Source: Bradyrhizobium liaoningense
GTDB taxonomy: Bacteria > Pseudomonadota > Alphaproteobacteria > Rhizobiales > Xanthobacteraceae
DNA: 64,000 bases
Assembly (NCBI RefSeq): GCF_018130785.1
Contig: NZ_JAFCJT010000031.1
Span: forward strand, 1-64,000
Direction of reading: 5' to 3'
Shown here: positions 33,562 to 41,988 of the stretch, piece by piece
Layout of the letters: each line of letters starts with the position of its first letter
Numbering within the stretch: position 1 is the stretch's first letter
Made by a program: the position numbers and the translations under genes
Notes under the pieces: generated by a model
The model's database searches: none
Told to the model about the DNA's origin: nothing
What the model saw: only the letters and a program-made list of their open reading frames with translations

Positions 33562-33659
33562 CCCAGCGCGCAAGATCTTCCGCGACTGGCTAAGTCATTT
33601 CTCGACAGGTTAATCGTGCCGACGCCTCGCGCGTTCGGCCTTAGTCGCGGGAGAAGACA

Positions 33660-34268
33660 ATGCGCGTGAGAGTCCAGGCAGCAGCGGCAGTCATCGTAGG
33701 CAGTGCGGTCGCAACGATCCTGTTCTTCGGATCGCTCAAGGATAGCAACGCCCAGAGCAATACGCGCTATCTGCCGGAATACACCGCGGATGGGCAGTTG
33801 CTCCTGCCGAAGAATTTCCACGAGTGGGTCTATGTCGGCTCGCCGCTGACGCCGAATGCCCTCAACGGCGGGCAGGCGAATTTCCCGGAATTCCACAACG
33901 TCTATATCGAGCCGGGATCGTACGCGATCTACAAGAAGACCGGCGAATTCCCGGAAGGGACGATCCTGTTCAAGGAGCTGCAACTGACGTTGCCGCAGGA
34001 GAACGCCGACGGCTCGCGAACGGAAGCGTCGGGACGTGGCTACTTCCCGGGCAAGTGGAACGGCGCCGATGTGACCGTCAAGGACTCGAAGCGCTTCGCC
34101 GACACCAACGGGTGGGGCTATTTCAACTTCAATCACCACGAACCGAAGGCGTCGATGGCCAAGGTGAAGTCGAAGGACGAGTGCGCCTACTGCCATATCG
34201 CCAACGCCAAGAAGGATGAGGTCTGGACCCAGTTCTATCCGCTGCTGGACAACAAGGACGCGCGGTGA
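33660..34268 (+). CDS. Cytochrome P460-family protein, copy 1
   Basis: 202 residues. A signal peptide or signal anchor (AAAAVIVGSAVATILFFGSL) leads a mature part with the P460 fold landmarks FHEWVYVG and FHNVYIEPGSYAIYKKTGEF, and a single c-type haem site CAYCH (C175, C178, H179) near the C-terminus. P460 cytochromes act in the periplasm with a modified haem; characterised members oxidise hydroxylamine, but many relatives have no known substrate. Followed 24 bases later by a second P460 gene. The gene is preceded by an inverted repeat and an element shared with the amidase promoter. Confidence 0.85.
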   Translation: MRVRVQAAAAVIVGSAVATILFFGSLKDSNAQSNTRYLPEYTADGQLLLPKNFHEWVYVGSPLTPNALNGGQANFPEFHNVYIEPGSYAIYKKTGEFPEGTILFKELQLTLPQENADGSRTEASGRGYFPGKWNGADVTVKDSKRFADTNGWGYFNFNHHEPKASMAKVKSKDECAYCHIANAKKDEVWTQFYPLLDNKDAR

Positions 34269-34292
34269 CAGCGTAATGGGCGGAAGATCGGC

Positions 34293-34874
34293 ATGAAAAT
34301 CCTCAAAGCCGCTTGCGTCGCCGTCGTCGTGACCCTGGGGATCGCGGCCGCGGTCACGCAGTCACAGCTGCGGGCGAACGCGGCGGATGGCGTTTCGACC
34401 GGTGCGAGCATCGCGGACCGCGACGGGCATCTGCACGTGCCCGATGACTATCGTACGACCTATCAAATCCTCGGAAGCTGGGCGATCGCGGCAGATGACG
34501 GTCACGGCTCGAAGGAGCTTCACGTCGTGTACGCCTCGCCGGGAGTGATCGACGCCTATCGGAAGGACAAGCGCTTCCCGGACGGTGCGGTGCTGGTCAA
34601 GGAGGTGTTCAAGGCGGCAACCTCTGAAATGACGACCGGCACCGTCAGCCGCGCCGATGCTTTGAAGGGATGGTTCGTGATGGTGAAGGACACCGCGAAC
34701 CGTCACCCGGAGAGCGCGTTGTGGGGCGACGGCTGGGGATGGTCCTGGTTCGACGCGGGCGATCGCTCGAAAACGACGACGACGAATTACAGAGCCCAAT
34801 GCCAGGCGTGCCATGTGCCCGTGCGGGCGTCCGACTGGGTTTACGTCGGTGGATATCCTCCGCTGAAGCCATAG
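34293..34874 (+). CDS. Cytochrome P460-family protein, copy 2
   Basis: 193 residues with an N-terminal signal sequence (AACVAVVVTLGIAAAVTQSQ, cleavage near ANA-AD), the P460-like YRTTYQILGSWAIA and LHVVYASPGVIDAYRKDKRF blocks, and the haem site CQACH (C170, C173, H174). It is only moderately similar to copy 1. The tandem arrangement suggests two periplasmic mono-haem proteins working in series or on the same substrate. The next gene, 62 bases on, encodes a beta-propeller protein. Confidence 0.83.
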   Translation: MKILKAACVAVVVTLGIAAAVTQSQLRANAADGVSTGASIADRDGHLHVPDDYRTTYQILGSWAIAADDGHGSKELHVVYASPGVIDAYRKDKRFPDGAVLVKEVFKAATSEMTTGTVSRADALKGWFVMVKDTANRHPESALWGDGWGWSWFDAGDRSKTTTTNYRAQCQACHVPVRASDWVYVGGYPPLKP

Positions 34875-34936
34875 CGATGGTGCAGGTCACCGAAAGTCAT
34901 TCGATTTACCAAAGCCAATCATCAAAGGAGCGAGAG

Positions 34937-36211
34937 ATGGCTAAAGAGGCGACGACGAGCGAGATGGGAATGTTGAAGGGGCAGACCGGCCATCTCTATA
35001 TCCAGACCAACGAGATCGACAACGCCATTATTCACTACGCGCGGCAGGCGGACGGCAAGCTGGCCGAGGTCGCGCGTATCAAGACGGGCGGCGCCGGCTC
35101 CGGTGAATTCAAGCCGATCAGCGGCCAGGACAGCGCGCCGAACTCCTACGAGGGTGCGGGAAGCGTCATCATTACATCCGATCGGCGCTTTTTGTTTGCA
35201 ACCAATGGCGGAGACAATTCCGTTTCGAGCTTCCGCCTGGAGAGCGACGGTCGTCTCACGCTGCTCGACGTGAAGTCGACCGGCAACCCGGTCGAGGGCA
35301 GGAGCGGCACGGCCAAATCGCTGGCTTTCGCTCCGTCGACGCGCACGCTCTTCGTGCTGCATGCGTTCGGACCGGATCATCTTCGGCTGATGTCGGTCGA
35401 TGCCGAAGGCATGCTCAAGACGCGGCCCGAGCGATACACGGTGAACACGTACAGCAAGCGGAACCGTGTCTCCACCATGGTCGTGGTCTCGCCCAACGAG
35501 GAGCTTGTGCTTGTCGGCACCACTTTCGATGAGCCGATCGCGCTCACCGGCCTCTATCCCGACGGCTCGCCGATTCTCTGGGTCCAGCGCGCCGGCGGCG
35601 CGTTGCACTCGATCGCGTCGAATGCACCGGATCCGGACGGCCTCGCGGTGTTCGCTCTGCAAAAGGACGGCTCGCTCGGCACGGCCAGGTTCTACGATGC
35701 GAAGGGCGGTTCTCCGTTCTACATCGCGTTCCTGAATCAGCGTCCGAATACGTTCGTGATCGGCTATGCCGTCGGCGACGGATGCTCCATCTGCACCATC
35801 GAGAAGAACGGCTCGATCAAGATCGGCCCACTCGTCAAGATCGACACCAGCGCGGGCCTGCCGTCCGAGCTGTGCTGGCTGGCCGTCGCGCCCGATGATC
35901 GCACGATCTACGCGACGAACTTCGGCTACAGCAACATCAGCAGCTACCGAATCAATGGTAGCGGCCTGGAGATTGCGTGCGATCCGGCGTGTCCGAAGGT
36001 CCCCGGCGACGGCACCGCGAGGGGATTGAACGGAACCGTGACGAGCGGTCCCAGCGATAGCTGGATCTCGCCAGACGGCGCCTATCTCTATCAGATCTAC
36101 GGCAACGCCTCGAAGCTGGTCAGCTACAGCACCCAGCCGGACGGTTCGCTGAAGGAGATCGGCAGTGTCAAGATCCCGTACAACGGCTCGCAGGGTCTTG
36201 CGGGTTTCTGA
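34937..36211 (+). CDS. Lactonase/YVTN-type beta-propeller protein
   Basis: 424 residues from the ATG at 34937 with aaggagcgag ahead. Repeats of about 50 residues carry propeller-blade signatures: ITSDRRFLFATNGGDNSVSS, VSPNEELVLVGTT, VAPDDRTIYATNFGYSNISS and ISPDGAYLYQIYGNASKLVS. This is the 6-phosphogluconolactonase-like (Lactonase_7) or YVTN propeller family. No signal peptide is evident. Its role beside two P460 cytochromes is unknown; the propeller may bind a metabolite or a redox partner. It is last in the rightward run and is followed by a terminator-like hairpin. Confidence 0.82.
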   Translation: MAKEATTSEMGMLKGQTGHLYIQTNEIDNAIIHYARQADGKLAEVARIKTGGAGSGEFKPISGQDSAPNSYEGAGSVIITSDRRFLFATNGGDNSVSSFRLESDGRLTLLDVKSTGNPVEGRSGTAKSLAFAPSTRTLFVLHAFGPDHLRLMSVDAEGMLKTRPERYTVNTYSKRNRVSTMVVVSPNEELVLVGTTFDEPIALTGLYPDGSPILWVQRAGGALHSIASNAPDPDGLAVFALQKDGSLGTARFYDAKGGSPFYIAFLNQRPNTFVIGYAVGDGCSICTIEKNGSIKIGPLVKIDTSAGLPSELCWLAVAPDDRTIYATNFGYSNISSYRINGSGLEIACDPACPKVPGDGTARGLNGTVTSGPSDSWISPDGAYLYQIYGNASKLVSYSTQPDGSLKEIGSVKIPYNGSQGLAGF

Positions 36212-36232
36212 TCCCGGTTTCGCGACACGAGT

Positions 36233-36266
36233 CCGGGCGTGGTCGGCATTGCCATCCCACGCCCGG
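36233..36266 (+). terminator. Hairpin after the propeller gene
   Basis: ccgggcgtgg (36233-36242) pairs with ccacgcccgg (36257-36266) around a 14-base loop, 22 bases after the stop and followed by cttcccc. A GC-rich terminator without a proper U run; it separates the P460 unit from the urease operon. Confidence 0.5.
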
Positions 36267-36321
36267 CTTCCCCCTCGCCGACATGCGAGACACACACGGT
36301 CAATCATGAGCCCCGAGACGG

Positions 36322-37233
36322 ATGTTTGAAGCAATTCACGAGCGCTCTCGCGGGACATCCGCGGCTCATCCCGGCCATCCAGGAGGAGGGCAGGGCGCCA
36401 CGGAAAAATTCGATCTGCAGCGCGCTGTCGGGGAAGCTCGCGTGGTGTTCTCCGGCGCCGCAAACGGCACGGAGATCATCGACGTCTATCAGAAGTTTCC
36501 GATGGCCGTTGCCTTCCCGAATGTCGATGATCGTCGACGCAAGGAAGTCGTCCTCATCAACACCTCGGGTGGCGTCGCAGGCGGCGACGAGATCAGGATC
36601 GAGGTGGTCGCTCAAGGCAATGCGTCGGTCGCGGTGACCACGCAGGCCGCGGAGAAGGTCTATCGGGCGCTGGATCGGCCAGCCCGAATCCGGACGCGGT
36701 TAAGGGCTGAGGGGGATGCCCGGCTTGCGTGGCTTCCGCAAGAGACGATCGTCTTCAACCAGGCGCGCATCGCGCGGTACACCGAGATCGATGTGTGTTC
36801 GGGCACCGAATTGATTGCCCTCGAGTGGCTGGTTCTTGGCCGCATCGAGAGCGGCGAGGAGGTTCTTGCCGGACATATCCTGGACAGTTGGCGCGTCAAG
36901 GTCGACGGCCGTCTGGTGTGGGCAGATGGTTTCCTCGCCTCCGACCAGGCGCTCCTGCAGCTTCGGAAGACGGCCCTGCTCTCGAATTGGAAGGCGATCG
37001 CGACCCTGATCTATTTCGGTCCGGGTCTCGAGGCCCGGCTCGAGAGATTGCGCGAGATCGGTGCTTCCCTGGGATGCGCGTGCGGCGTCACGATCGTGGG
37101 CGCGATCATCGTGGTCCGGGTCGCCGCGATTGCAAGCGTGGATCTCAGGCGAGGTCTGCGCCGCTTCCTCGATCAACTCAACCACGAGCTCGGATCCGGT
37201 CCCTTCGGAGTGCCGAAGATGTGGTCCTGTTAG
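36322..37233 (+). CDS. ureD: Urease accessory protein UreD
   Basis: 303 residues matching UreD: FPNVDDRRRKEVVLINTSGG then VAGGDEIRIEV (family core), TTQAAEKVYRALDRPARI, and WLPQETIVFNQARIARYTEI. UreD (with UreF and UreG) builds the scaffold on apo-urease for nickel insertion. It is the first gene of the operon, in front of ureA, as in many alphaproteobacteria. No transporter domain. The extreme C-terminus (FGVPKMWSC) ends 25 bases before ureA. Confidence 0.92.
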   Translation: MFEAIHERSRGTSAAHPGHPGGGQGATEKFDLQRAVGEARVVFSGAANGTEIIDVYQKFPMAVAFPNVDDRRRKEVVLINTSGGVAGGDEIRIEVVAQGNASVAVTTQAAEKVYRALDRPARIRTRLRAEGDARLAWLPQETIVFNQARIARYTEIDVCSGTELIALEWLVLGRIESGEEVLAGHILDSWRVKVDGRLVWADGFLASDQALLQLRKTALLSNWKAIATLIYFGPGLEARLERLREIGASLGCACGVTIVGAIIVVRVAAIASVDLRRGLRRFLDQLNHELGSGPFGVPKMWSC

Positions 37234-37258
37234 CTGTGCGGCCAAGTCGGAGGAGCAC

Positions 37259-37561
37259 TTGAATCTGACGCCACGGGAACGAGACAAGCTGATGATAGCC
37301 CTCGCCGCGATCGTTGCGCGCGGCCGGCTCGCGCGCGGCGTCAAGCTGAATTATCCCGAAAGCATCGCATTGATCTCGGATGCCATCATGGAAGGCGCCC
37401 GCGATGGACGATCGGTCGCGGATCTGATGTCCGAAGGCGGCCGGCTGCTGCGCCGCGACCAGGTCATGGAGGGCATCCCGGAAATGATCCGCGAGATTCA
37501 GGTGGAGGCAACATTTCCAGACGGGACCAAGCTTGTCCCGGTGCACAACCCGATCCGATAG
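37259..37561 (+). CDS. ureA: Urease gamma subunit
   Basis: 100 residues, the usual UreA length, starting at a TTG codon (37259) with ggagg six bases ahead. The sequence LNLTPRERDKLMIALAAIVA and ALISDAIMEGARDGRSVADL is diagnostic, and the end is GTKLVPVHNPIR. No ATG start exists in frame at a sensible place. The subunit forms the (UreABC)3 cytoplasmic enzyme with ureB and ureC. It is the second gene of the operon. Confidence 0.93.
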   Translation: MNLTPRERDKLMIALAAIVARGRLARGVKLNYPESIALISDAIMEGARDGRSVADLMSEGGRLLRRDQVMEGIPEMIREIQVEATFPDGTKLVPVHNPIR

Positions 37562-37567
37562 GAGCTG

Positions 37568-38146
37568 ATGATGCGCATCATCCCGATTTGCGTCGCCGCG
37601 TTAAGTTTGCTTGCCGCACCTACCTTCGCTCATCCCATTCCAGGCGCGGGCAGTTCATTCGACGCCGGTCTCGTCCATCCGTTCAGCGGCGCGGATCATC
37701 TGATTGCGATCACCTTGGTGGGAACATGGAGCGCGCTCGTGGGCGGATCCGCGAGAGCGGTGTGGCCGCTGACCTTTCTGATCGCGATGCTGGGCGGTTT
37801 CGCCGCGGCAAGCGCCGGACTTCAGATGGGCTTTGTGGAGGCGGCGATCAGCCTCTCGGTGGTGGCACTGGGAGCGTTCGTTGCGTTCGAATTCAGGATG
37901 CCCATCATGCTCGGCGCGGCCGCCGTCGGCCTGTTCGCGTTCTTCCATGGTCACGCCCACGGAACTGAAGCCGTCTCGATGCTTGTTCCCTACGTGATCG
38001 GCTTCACGACGGCGACCGCCGCTCTTCTCCTGACCGGCATGATCATCGGGTTCTCAGGAGGAAAGGCGTCGAGAGGAAGTTTGCTTCGCGCGGCGGGCGT
38101 ATGCGCCGGGCTTGTCGGGCTGCTGCTGCTTGGGGGCGTGGCATGA
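37568..38146 (+). CDS. ureJ: HupE/UreJ-family nickel transporter
   Basis: 192 residues with a signal-like first segment (SLLAAPTFAHP) and about six further membrane helices. The HupE/UreJ signature HPFSGADHLIAITLVGTW (HPxxGxDH) and FFHGHAHGTE with its histidines are both present. The family imports nickel for hydrogenase or urease. It starts 6 bases after ureA and its stop overlaps the ureB start (ATGA), so it is made as part of the operon. The placement between ureA and ureB is as in some beta- and alphaproteobacteria. Confidence 0.88.
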   Translation: MMRIIPICVAALSLLAAPTFAHPIPGAGSSFDAGLVHPFSGADHLIAITLVGTWSALVGGSARAVWPLTFLIAMLGGFAAASAGLQMGFVEAAISLSVVALGAFVAFEFRMPIMLGAAAVGLFAFFHGHAHGTEAVSMLVPYVIGFTTATAALLLTGMIIGFSGGKASRGSLLRAAGVCAGLVGLLLLGGVA

Positions 38147-38481
38147 TTCCCGGGGAGGTCATTCCGGCGGACGGCGACATCGTCCTGAACGGGGACAGGA
38201 CCGGCCCATCGATTGCCGTAGCCAACACCGGCGACCGGCCGGTCCAGGTGGGCAGCCATTATCACTTCGCCGAAGTGAACGCCGCACTCGTGTTCGATCG
38301 ATCCGCCGCCCGTGGGTGCCGCCTCGATATCCCAGCCGGGACGGCCGTGCGGTTCGAGCCGGGCCAGTCGCGCGAGGTCTCATTGATCCCGTTTGCCGGA
38401 GCGCGGCGCATCTACGGTTTCGGCGGCGGCGTGATGGGACCTCTGGAATCAGGGACCGATGCGTCCGGCGCCAACGAATAA
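38143..38481 (+). CDS. ureB: Urease beta subunit
   Basis: 112 residues from the ATG at 38143 (overlapping the ureJ stop). The start MIPGEVIPADGDIVLN, the motif VANTGDRPVQVGSHYHFAEV and the end-block ALVFDRSAARGCRLDIPAGT, VRFEPG are those of UreB. It packs against UreC near the nickel site. Followed 12 bases later by ureC. Confidence 0.93.
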   Translation: MIPGEVIPADGDIVLNGDRTGPSIAVANTGDRPVQVGSHYHFAEVNAALVFDRSAARGCRLDIPAGTAVRFEPGQSREVSLIPFAGARRIYGFGGGVMGPLESGTDASGANE

Positions 38482-38493
38482 GGTGAGGAAGAC

Positions 38494-40197
38494 ATGTCCC
38501 ACACGATGAGCCGCGCGGCCTATGCGCAGATGTTCGGCCCCACGGTCGGGGACAAGGTGCGCCTGGCGGACACCGATCTGTTCATCGAGCCCGAGAGGGA
38601 CCTCACGATCTATGGCGAGGAGGTCAAGTTCGGCGGCGGCAAGGTCATTCGCGACGGCATGGGACAATCGCAACTCACGCGCGCGCAGGGGGCGGTCGAT
38701 ACGGTCATTACCAACGCGCTGATCCTCGATCACTGGGGAATCGTCAAGGCCGACATTGCGATCAAAGACGGGCTCATTGTCGCCATCGGCAAGGCAGGCA
38801 ACCCCGACGTTCAGCCGGGTGTATCGATCATCATCGGGCCGGGGACGGAAATCATCGCGGGCGAGGGCAAGATCATCACCGCCGGCGGGATGGATACGCA
38901 CATTCATTTCATCTGCCCCCAGCAGATCGAGGAGGCGCTCTTTTCTGGTGTAACAACCATGATGGGTGGTGGGACCGGGCCTGCCGCTGGAACGACGGCG
39001 ACGACCTGTACCCCGGGGCCGTGGCACATCCATCGGATGCTTGAGGCGCTGGATGGGTTCCCGATGAACTTCGGCATTTTCGGCAAGGGCAATGCGAGTG
39101 TACCTGCGGGCCTAGTCGAGCAGATCGAAGCCGGCGCGTGTGGCCTGAAGCTGCACGAAGACTGGGGCGCCACGCCCGCATCGATCGATTGCTGTCTCTC
39201 TGTCGCCGACGACATGGACGTGCAGGTCATGATCCACACCGATTCCCTGAACGAAGGCGGGTTCGTCGAGAGCACGATCGCCGCGTTCAAGGGCAGGACG
39301 ATCCATGCGGCCCACACGGAAGGGGCCGGCGGCGGGCATGCGCCTGATATCATCAAGGTTTGCGGCGAGAGGAATGTCATCCCAGCCTCGACAAATCCAA
39401 CGCGTCCCTACACCGCGAACACGCTCGACGAAGCACTCGACATGCTGATGGTAACCCACCATCTGGACCGTCGCATTCCGGAGGATGTCGCCTTCGCGGA
39501 GAGCCGCATCCGAAAGGAGACGATCGCCGCGGAGGACATCCTGCACGATCTCGGTGCGTTCTCGATCGTGTCGTCGGATAGCCAGGCAATGGGCCGTGTC
39601 GGCGAAGTGATCACGCGGACGTGGCAGACCGCCGACAAGATGAAGAAGCAGTTCGGGCGATTGCCGGAAGAAACAGGGCAGAACGACAATTTCAGGGCCC
39701 GGCGCTACGTCGCGAAATACACGATCAATCCGGCCATCGTGCAGGGAATGTCGCGCAATGTTGGTTCGGTCGAGGTCGGAAAGCTCGCGGACATCGTCGT
39801 CTGGGATCCGGCGTTATTCGGGATCAAGCCCGACATGGTCTTGAAATCCGGCATGATCGTCGCCGCGATCATGGGTGACCCCAACGCATCGATACCGACG
39901 CCTCAGCCGGAATATTACCGGCCGATGTTCGGTGCCTTTGGCCGTTCTCCCGGCAAGAATTCAGTGACCTTCGTCAGTCAGGCTTCGCTCGAAACGGCGA
40001 GACAGCTGGGCCTGGCAAAACAACTCTTGCCGGTGTCGAGTACGCGAAAGCTTGGCAAGCATTCCATGATCCTCAACGACGCGCTGCCGCACATGGAGGT
40101 CGATCCCGAGACCTACGAGGTGCGGGCCGACGGACGGCTTCTCACCTGTCCGCCGGTGAATGTGGTCCCGATGGCGCAGCGCTATTTCATGTACTGA
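38494..40197 (+). CDS. ureC: Urease alpha subunit (catalytic), flap Cys replaced by Thr
   Basis: 567 residues, full length. Nickel ligands and active-site residues are in place: MDTHIHFICPQQ (His-x-His), GACGLKLHEDWG (the Lys that becomes carbamylated), VMIHTDSLNEGGFVE, and TIHAAHTEGAGGGHAPDII. The mobile flap, normally MVCHHLD with the Cys that inhibitors attack (Cys319 in Klebsiella numbering), reads MVTHHLD here (Thr codon at 39454-39456). Urea is hydrolysed to ammonia and carbamate in the cytoplasm. No frameshift or missing ligand is visible. The Thr should reduce thiol-inhibitor sensitivity while keeping activity. Confidence 0.95.
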   Translation: MSHTMSRAAYAQMFGPTVGDKVRLADTDLFIEPERDLTIYGEEVKFGGGKVIRDGMGQSQLTRAQGAVDTVITNALILDHWGIVKADIAIKDGLIVAIGKAGNPDVQPGVSIIIGPGTEIIAGEGKIITAGGMDTHIHFICPQQIEEALFSGVTTMMGGGTGPAAGTTATTCTPGPWHIHRMLEALDGFPMNFGIFGKGNASVPAGLVEQIEAGACGLKLHEDWGATPASIDCCLSVADDMDVQVMIHTDSLNEGGFVESTIAAFKGRTIHAAHTEGAGGGHAPDIIKVCGERNVIPASTNPTRPYTANTLDEALDMLMVTHHLDRRIPEDVAFAESRIRKETIAAEDILHDLGAFSIVSSDSQAMGRVGEVITRTWQTADKMKKQFGRLPEETGQNDNFRARRYVAKYTINPAIVQGMSRNVGSVEVGKLADIVVWDPALFGIKPDMVLKSGMIVAAIMGDPNASIPTPQPEYYRPMFGAFGRSPGKNSVTFVSQASLETARQLGLAKQLLPVSSTRKLGKHSMILNDALPHMEVDPETYEVRADGRLLTCPPVNVVPMAQRYFMY

Positions 40198-40220
40198 CGC
40201 GTTGCCGGCATGGTTGTGCG

Positions 40221-40919
40221 ATGACAGACGAGAGTTATGGACATACGGCGTTGGCGTTCCTGAGGCTGCAGAGCTGGCTCTCGCCGTCGTTCCCGAACGG
40301 GGCCTACAGCTACTCGCACGGCCTGGAATGGGCCGTGGAGGGCGGCTATGTCTCCGATCGGCGCAGCCTGATCGATTGGCTCGAGGCCGACCTTTGCTAT
40401 GGCTCCGGCCGAAACGAGGCGATTTTTTTCAGCGAAGCCTATCGATGCGTGGCCGAGGATGCCGAAGACCAGATTCCGCAGCTGGCTGAACTCGCAGCCG
40501 CGTCCCGTGGCACGTCCGAATTCGTGCTCGAATCCGCACAACAATCGTCAGCGTGCCTTACGACCCTTCGCAACGTGTGGCCGGATCGAATTCTGGACAT
40601 TTTCTCCGACCCGAAATGCCCGCCGGTGTTGGCCGTCCTGCTCGGAGCAAGAGCGGCGCGCGAGCGGATTGGCGTCGAAATCGCACTGCCGGCATTCCTG
40701 CACAGCTACGTCGCCAATCTGGTGAGCGCGGGCGTGCGATTGGTGCCTCTCGGTCAGACCGATGGTCAGCTCGCCATCGCGGCGCTCGAGCAGGCGATCC
40801 TGTCGCGCAGTGAAATAGCAAGCCGTGAGACGATCGACGATCTCGGTTCGGCGGGCCTAATGGTCGAGCTCGCGTCCATCGCGCACGAGCTCCAATATAC
40901 GAGGTTGTTTCGGTCATGA
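40221..40919 (+). CDS. ureF: Urease accessory protein UreF
   Basis: 232 residues with the UreF pattern: FLRLQSWLSPSFPNGAYSYS near the start (the first helix plus SHGLEWAV), then an all-helical body ending LVELASIAHELQYTRLFRS. UreF acts with UreD and UreG as the fidelity switch of metallocentre assembly. It follows ureC directly; ureE, which usually lies here, is absent. Its stop overlaps the ureG start by 4 bases (ATGA). Confidence 0.9.
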   Translation: MTDESYGHTALAFLRLQSWLSPSFPNGAYSYSHGLEWAVEGGYVSDRRSLIDWLEADLCYGSGRNEAIFFSEAYRCVAEDAEDQIPQLAELAAASRGTSEFVLESAQQSSACLTTLRNVWPDRILDIFSDPKCPPVLAVLLGARAARERIGVEIALPAFLHSYVANLVSAGVRLVPLGQTDGQLAIAALEQAILSRSEIASRETIDDLGSAGLMVELASIAHELQYTRLFRS

Positions 40920-41605
40920 AAACGATTGAACGGGAGAGCAGGTCTTTCCGCGCACCCGGCATTCCGGCAACCAACGGGCCATTACGCGTCGGAATCGGCG
41001 GTCCGGTCGGTTCCGGAAAGACGGCGCTGGTCGAGGCGCTGTGCAAGCACCTGCGCGATTTCTACGAGATCTACGTCATCACCAACGACATCTACACCAA
41101 GGAGGATCAGCTCATTCTGACCCGCGCGCAAGCGCTGGCGGCAGAGCGCATCATGGGGGTGGAAACGGGGGGCTGTCCGCATACGGCCATACGGGAGGAC
41201 GCCTCGATGAACCTGGCGGCGATCCACGATATGAACCTGAAGTTTCCGCACGCGGAGCTTTGCTTCGTCGAGTCGGGCGGCGACAATCTCGCTGCCACCT
41301 TCAGTCCGGAGCTTGCGGACCTGACCGTCTACGTGATCGACGTTGCGGCGGGAGAGAAGATCCCGCGCAAAGGGGGGCCGGGGATCATGCGATCCGACCT
41401 GCTGGTGATCAACAAGATCGATCTCGCTCCCCTGGTGGGCGCAAACCTGGAGATCATGGAAGCGGATGCACGACGGATGCGCGGCACGCGGCCCTTCATC
41501 TTCTCCAATCTGAAGAGTGGCCAAGGCGTCGATGAGATTGCGGGCTTCATTCTGCAGAAGGGCGGGTTGTCCGCCGCGACGCTGTCTGGGGGTACCCGTC
41601 GATGA
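40916..41605 (+). CDS. ureG: Urease accessory GTPase UreG
   Basis: 229 residues: P-loop VGIGGPVGSGKTAL (29-36 as GGPVGSGK), VITNDIYTKEDQL, GCPHTAIREDASMNLAA (nickel-binding Cys-Pro-His), ESGGDNLAATFSPEL and NKIDLAP (G4). It hydrolyses GTP to drive nickel delivery. The N-terminus is short and lacks the His-rich stretch found where UreG also stores nickel, so with no UreE in the operon nickel storage must come from elsewhere. The stop overlaps the chorismate mutase start (ATGA). Confidence 0.95.
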   Translation: MKTIERESRSFRAPGIPATNGPLRVGIGGPVGSGKTALVEALCKHLRDFYEIYVITNDIYTKEDQLILTRAQALAAERIMGVETGGCPHTAIREDASMNLAAIHDMNLKFPHAELCFVESGGDNLAATFSPELADLTVYVIDVAAGEKIPRKGGPGIMRSDLLVINKIDLAPLVGANLEIMEADARRMRGTRPFIFSNLKSGQGVDEIAGFILQKGGLSAATLSGGTRR

Positions 41606-41913
41606 CGGATGATGACCAGGAGCTTGCCGGCGATCTCGCCAGGCTGCGCCGCAGCATCGACAATCTGGATGCGGCGATGGTGCACCTGCTCGCAGAACGC
41701 TTTCGCTGCACCGATGCGATCGGGGAGCTCAAGGCCAGACACGGACTGGAGGCCCGGGATCCCCGACGTGAAGCGGCGCAATTGAAGCGACTTCGCATCC
41801 TCGCCGCACAGAGCGGGCTCGATCCGGATTTTACCCGGAAGCTGCATGCTCTGGTCGTTCGAGAAGTCATCACCAATCATGAGGCGGTGAAGTTCGAATC
41901 GGGAGCCGGCTAG
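41602..41913 (+). CDS. Chorismate mutase, AroQ class
   Basis: 103 residues, all helical: LARLRRSIDNLDAAMVHLLA, then ERFRCTDAIGELKARHGLEA, DPRREAAQLKRLR and LHALVVREVITNHEAV follow the AroQ/PchB pattern with the helix-1 Arg, the Lys of helix 2 (GELKARHG) and the D-x-x-R-E of helix 2-3. It converts chorismate to prephenate (or an isochorismate-pyruvate-lyase-like reaction). No signal peptide, so cytoplasmic. The start overlaps ureG, so it is translated with the urease operon. The biological link between urease and aromatic synthesis is unclear. Confidence 0.83.
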   Translation: MTDDDQELAGDLARLRRSIDNLDAAMVHLLAERFRCTDAIGELKARHGLEARDPRREAAQLKRLRILAAQSGLDPDFTRKLHALVVREVITNHEAVKFESGAG

Positions 41914-41988
41914 GGTGACCAATGTCATCCCATGCCTGCTCCGGCGAAACGAGGTCCAGCCGAGAGCCGCCAACCTTGGGAGCCACAT

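Larger units (their letters stand above)
33231..33659. other. Intergenic region between amidase and cytochrome P460
   Basis: 429 bases with no gene. It contains the inverted repeat at 33350-33390, the repeated element at 33532-33561 and presumably the promoter for the P460 pair. Confidence 0.5.

Noticed and set aside
34922..36463. 513-codon leftward open frame
   Set aside because: It is antisense to the beta-propeller gene and has low-complexity Arg/Asp/Val composition.
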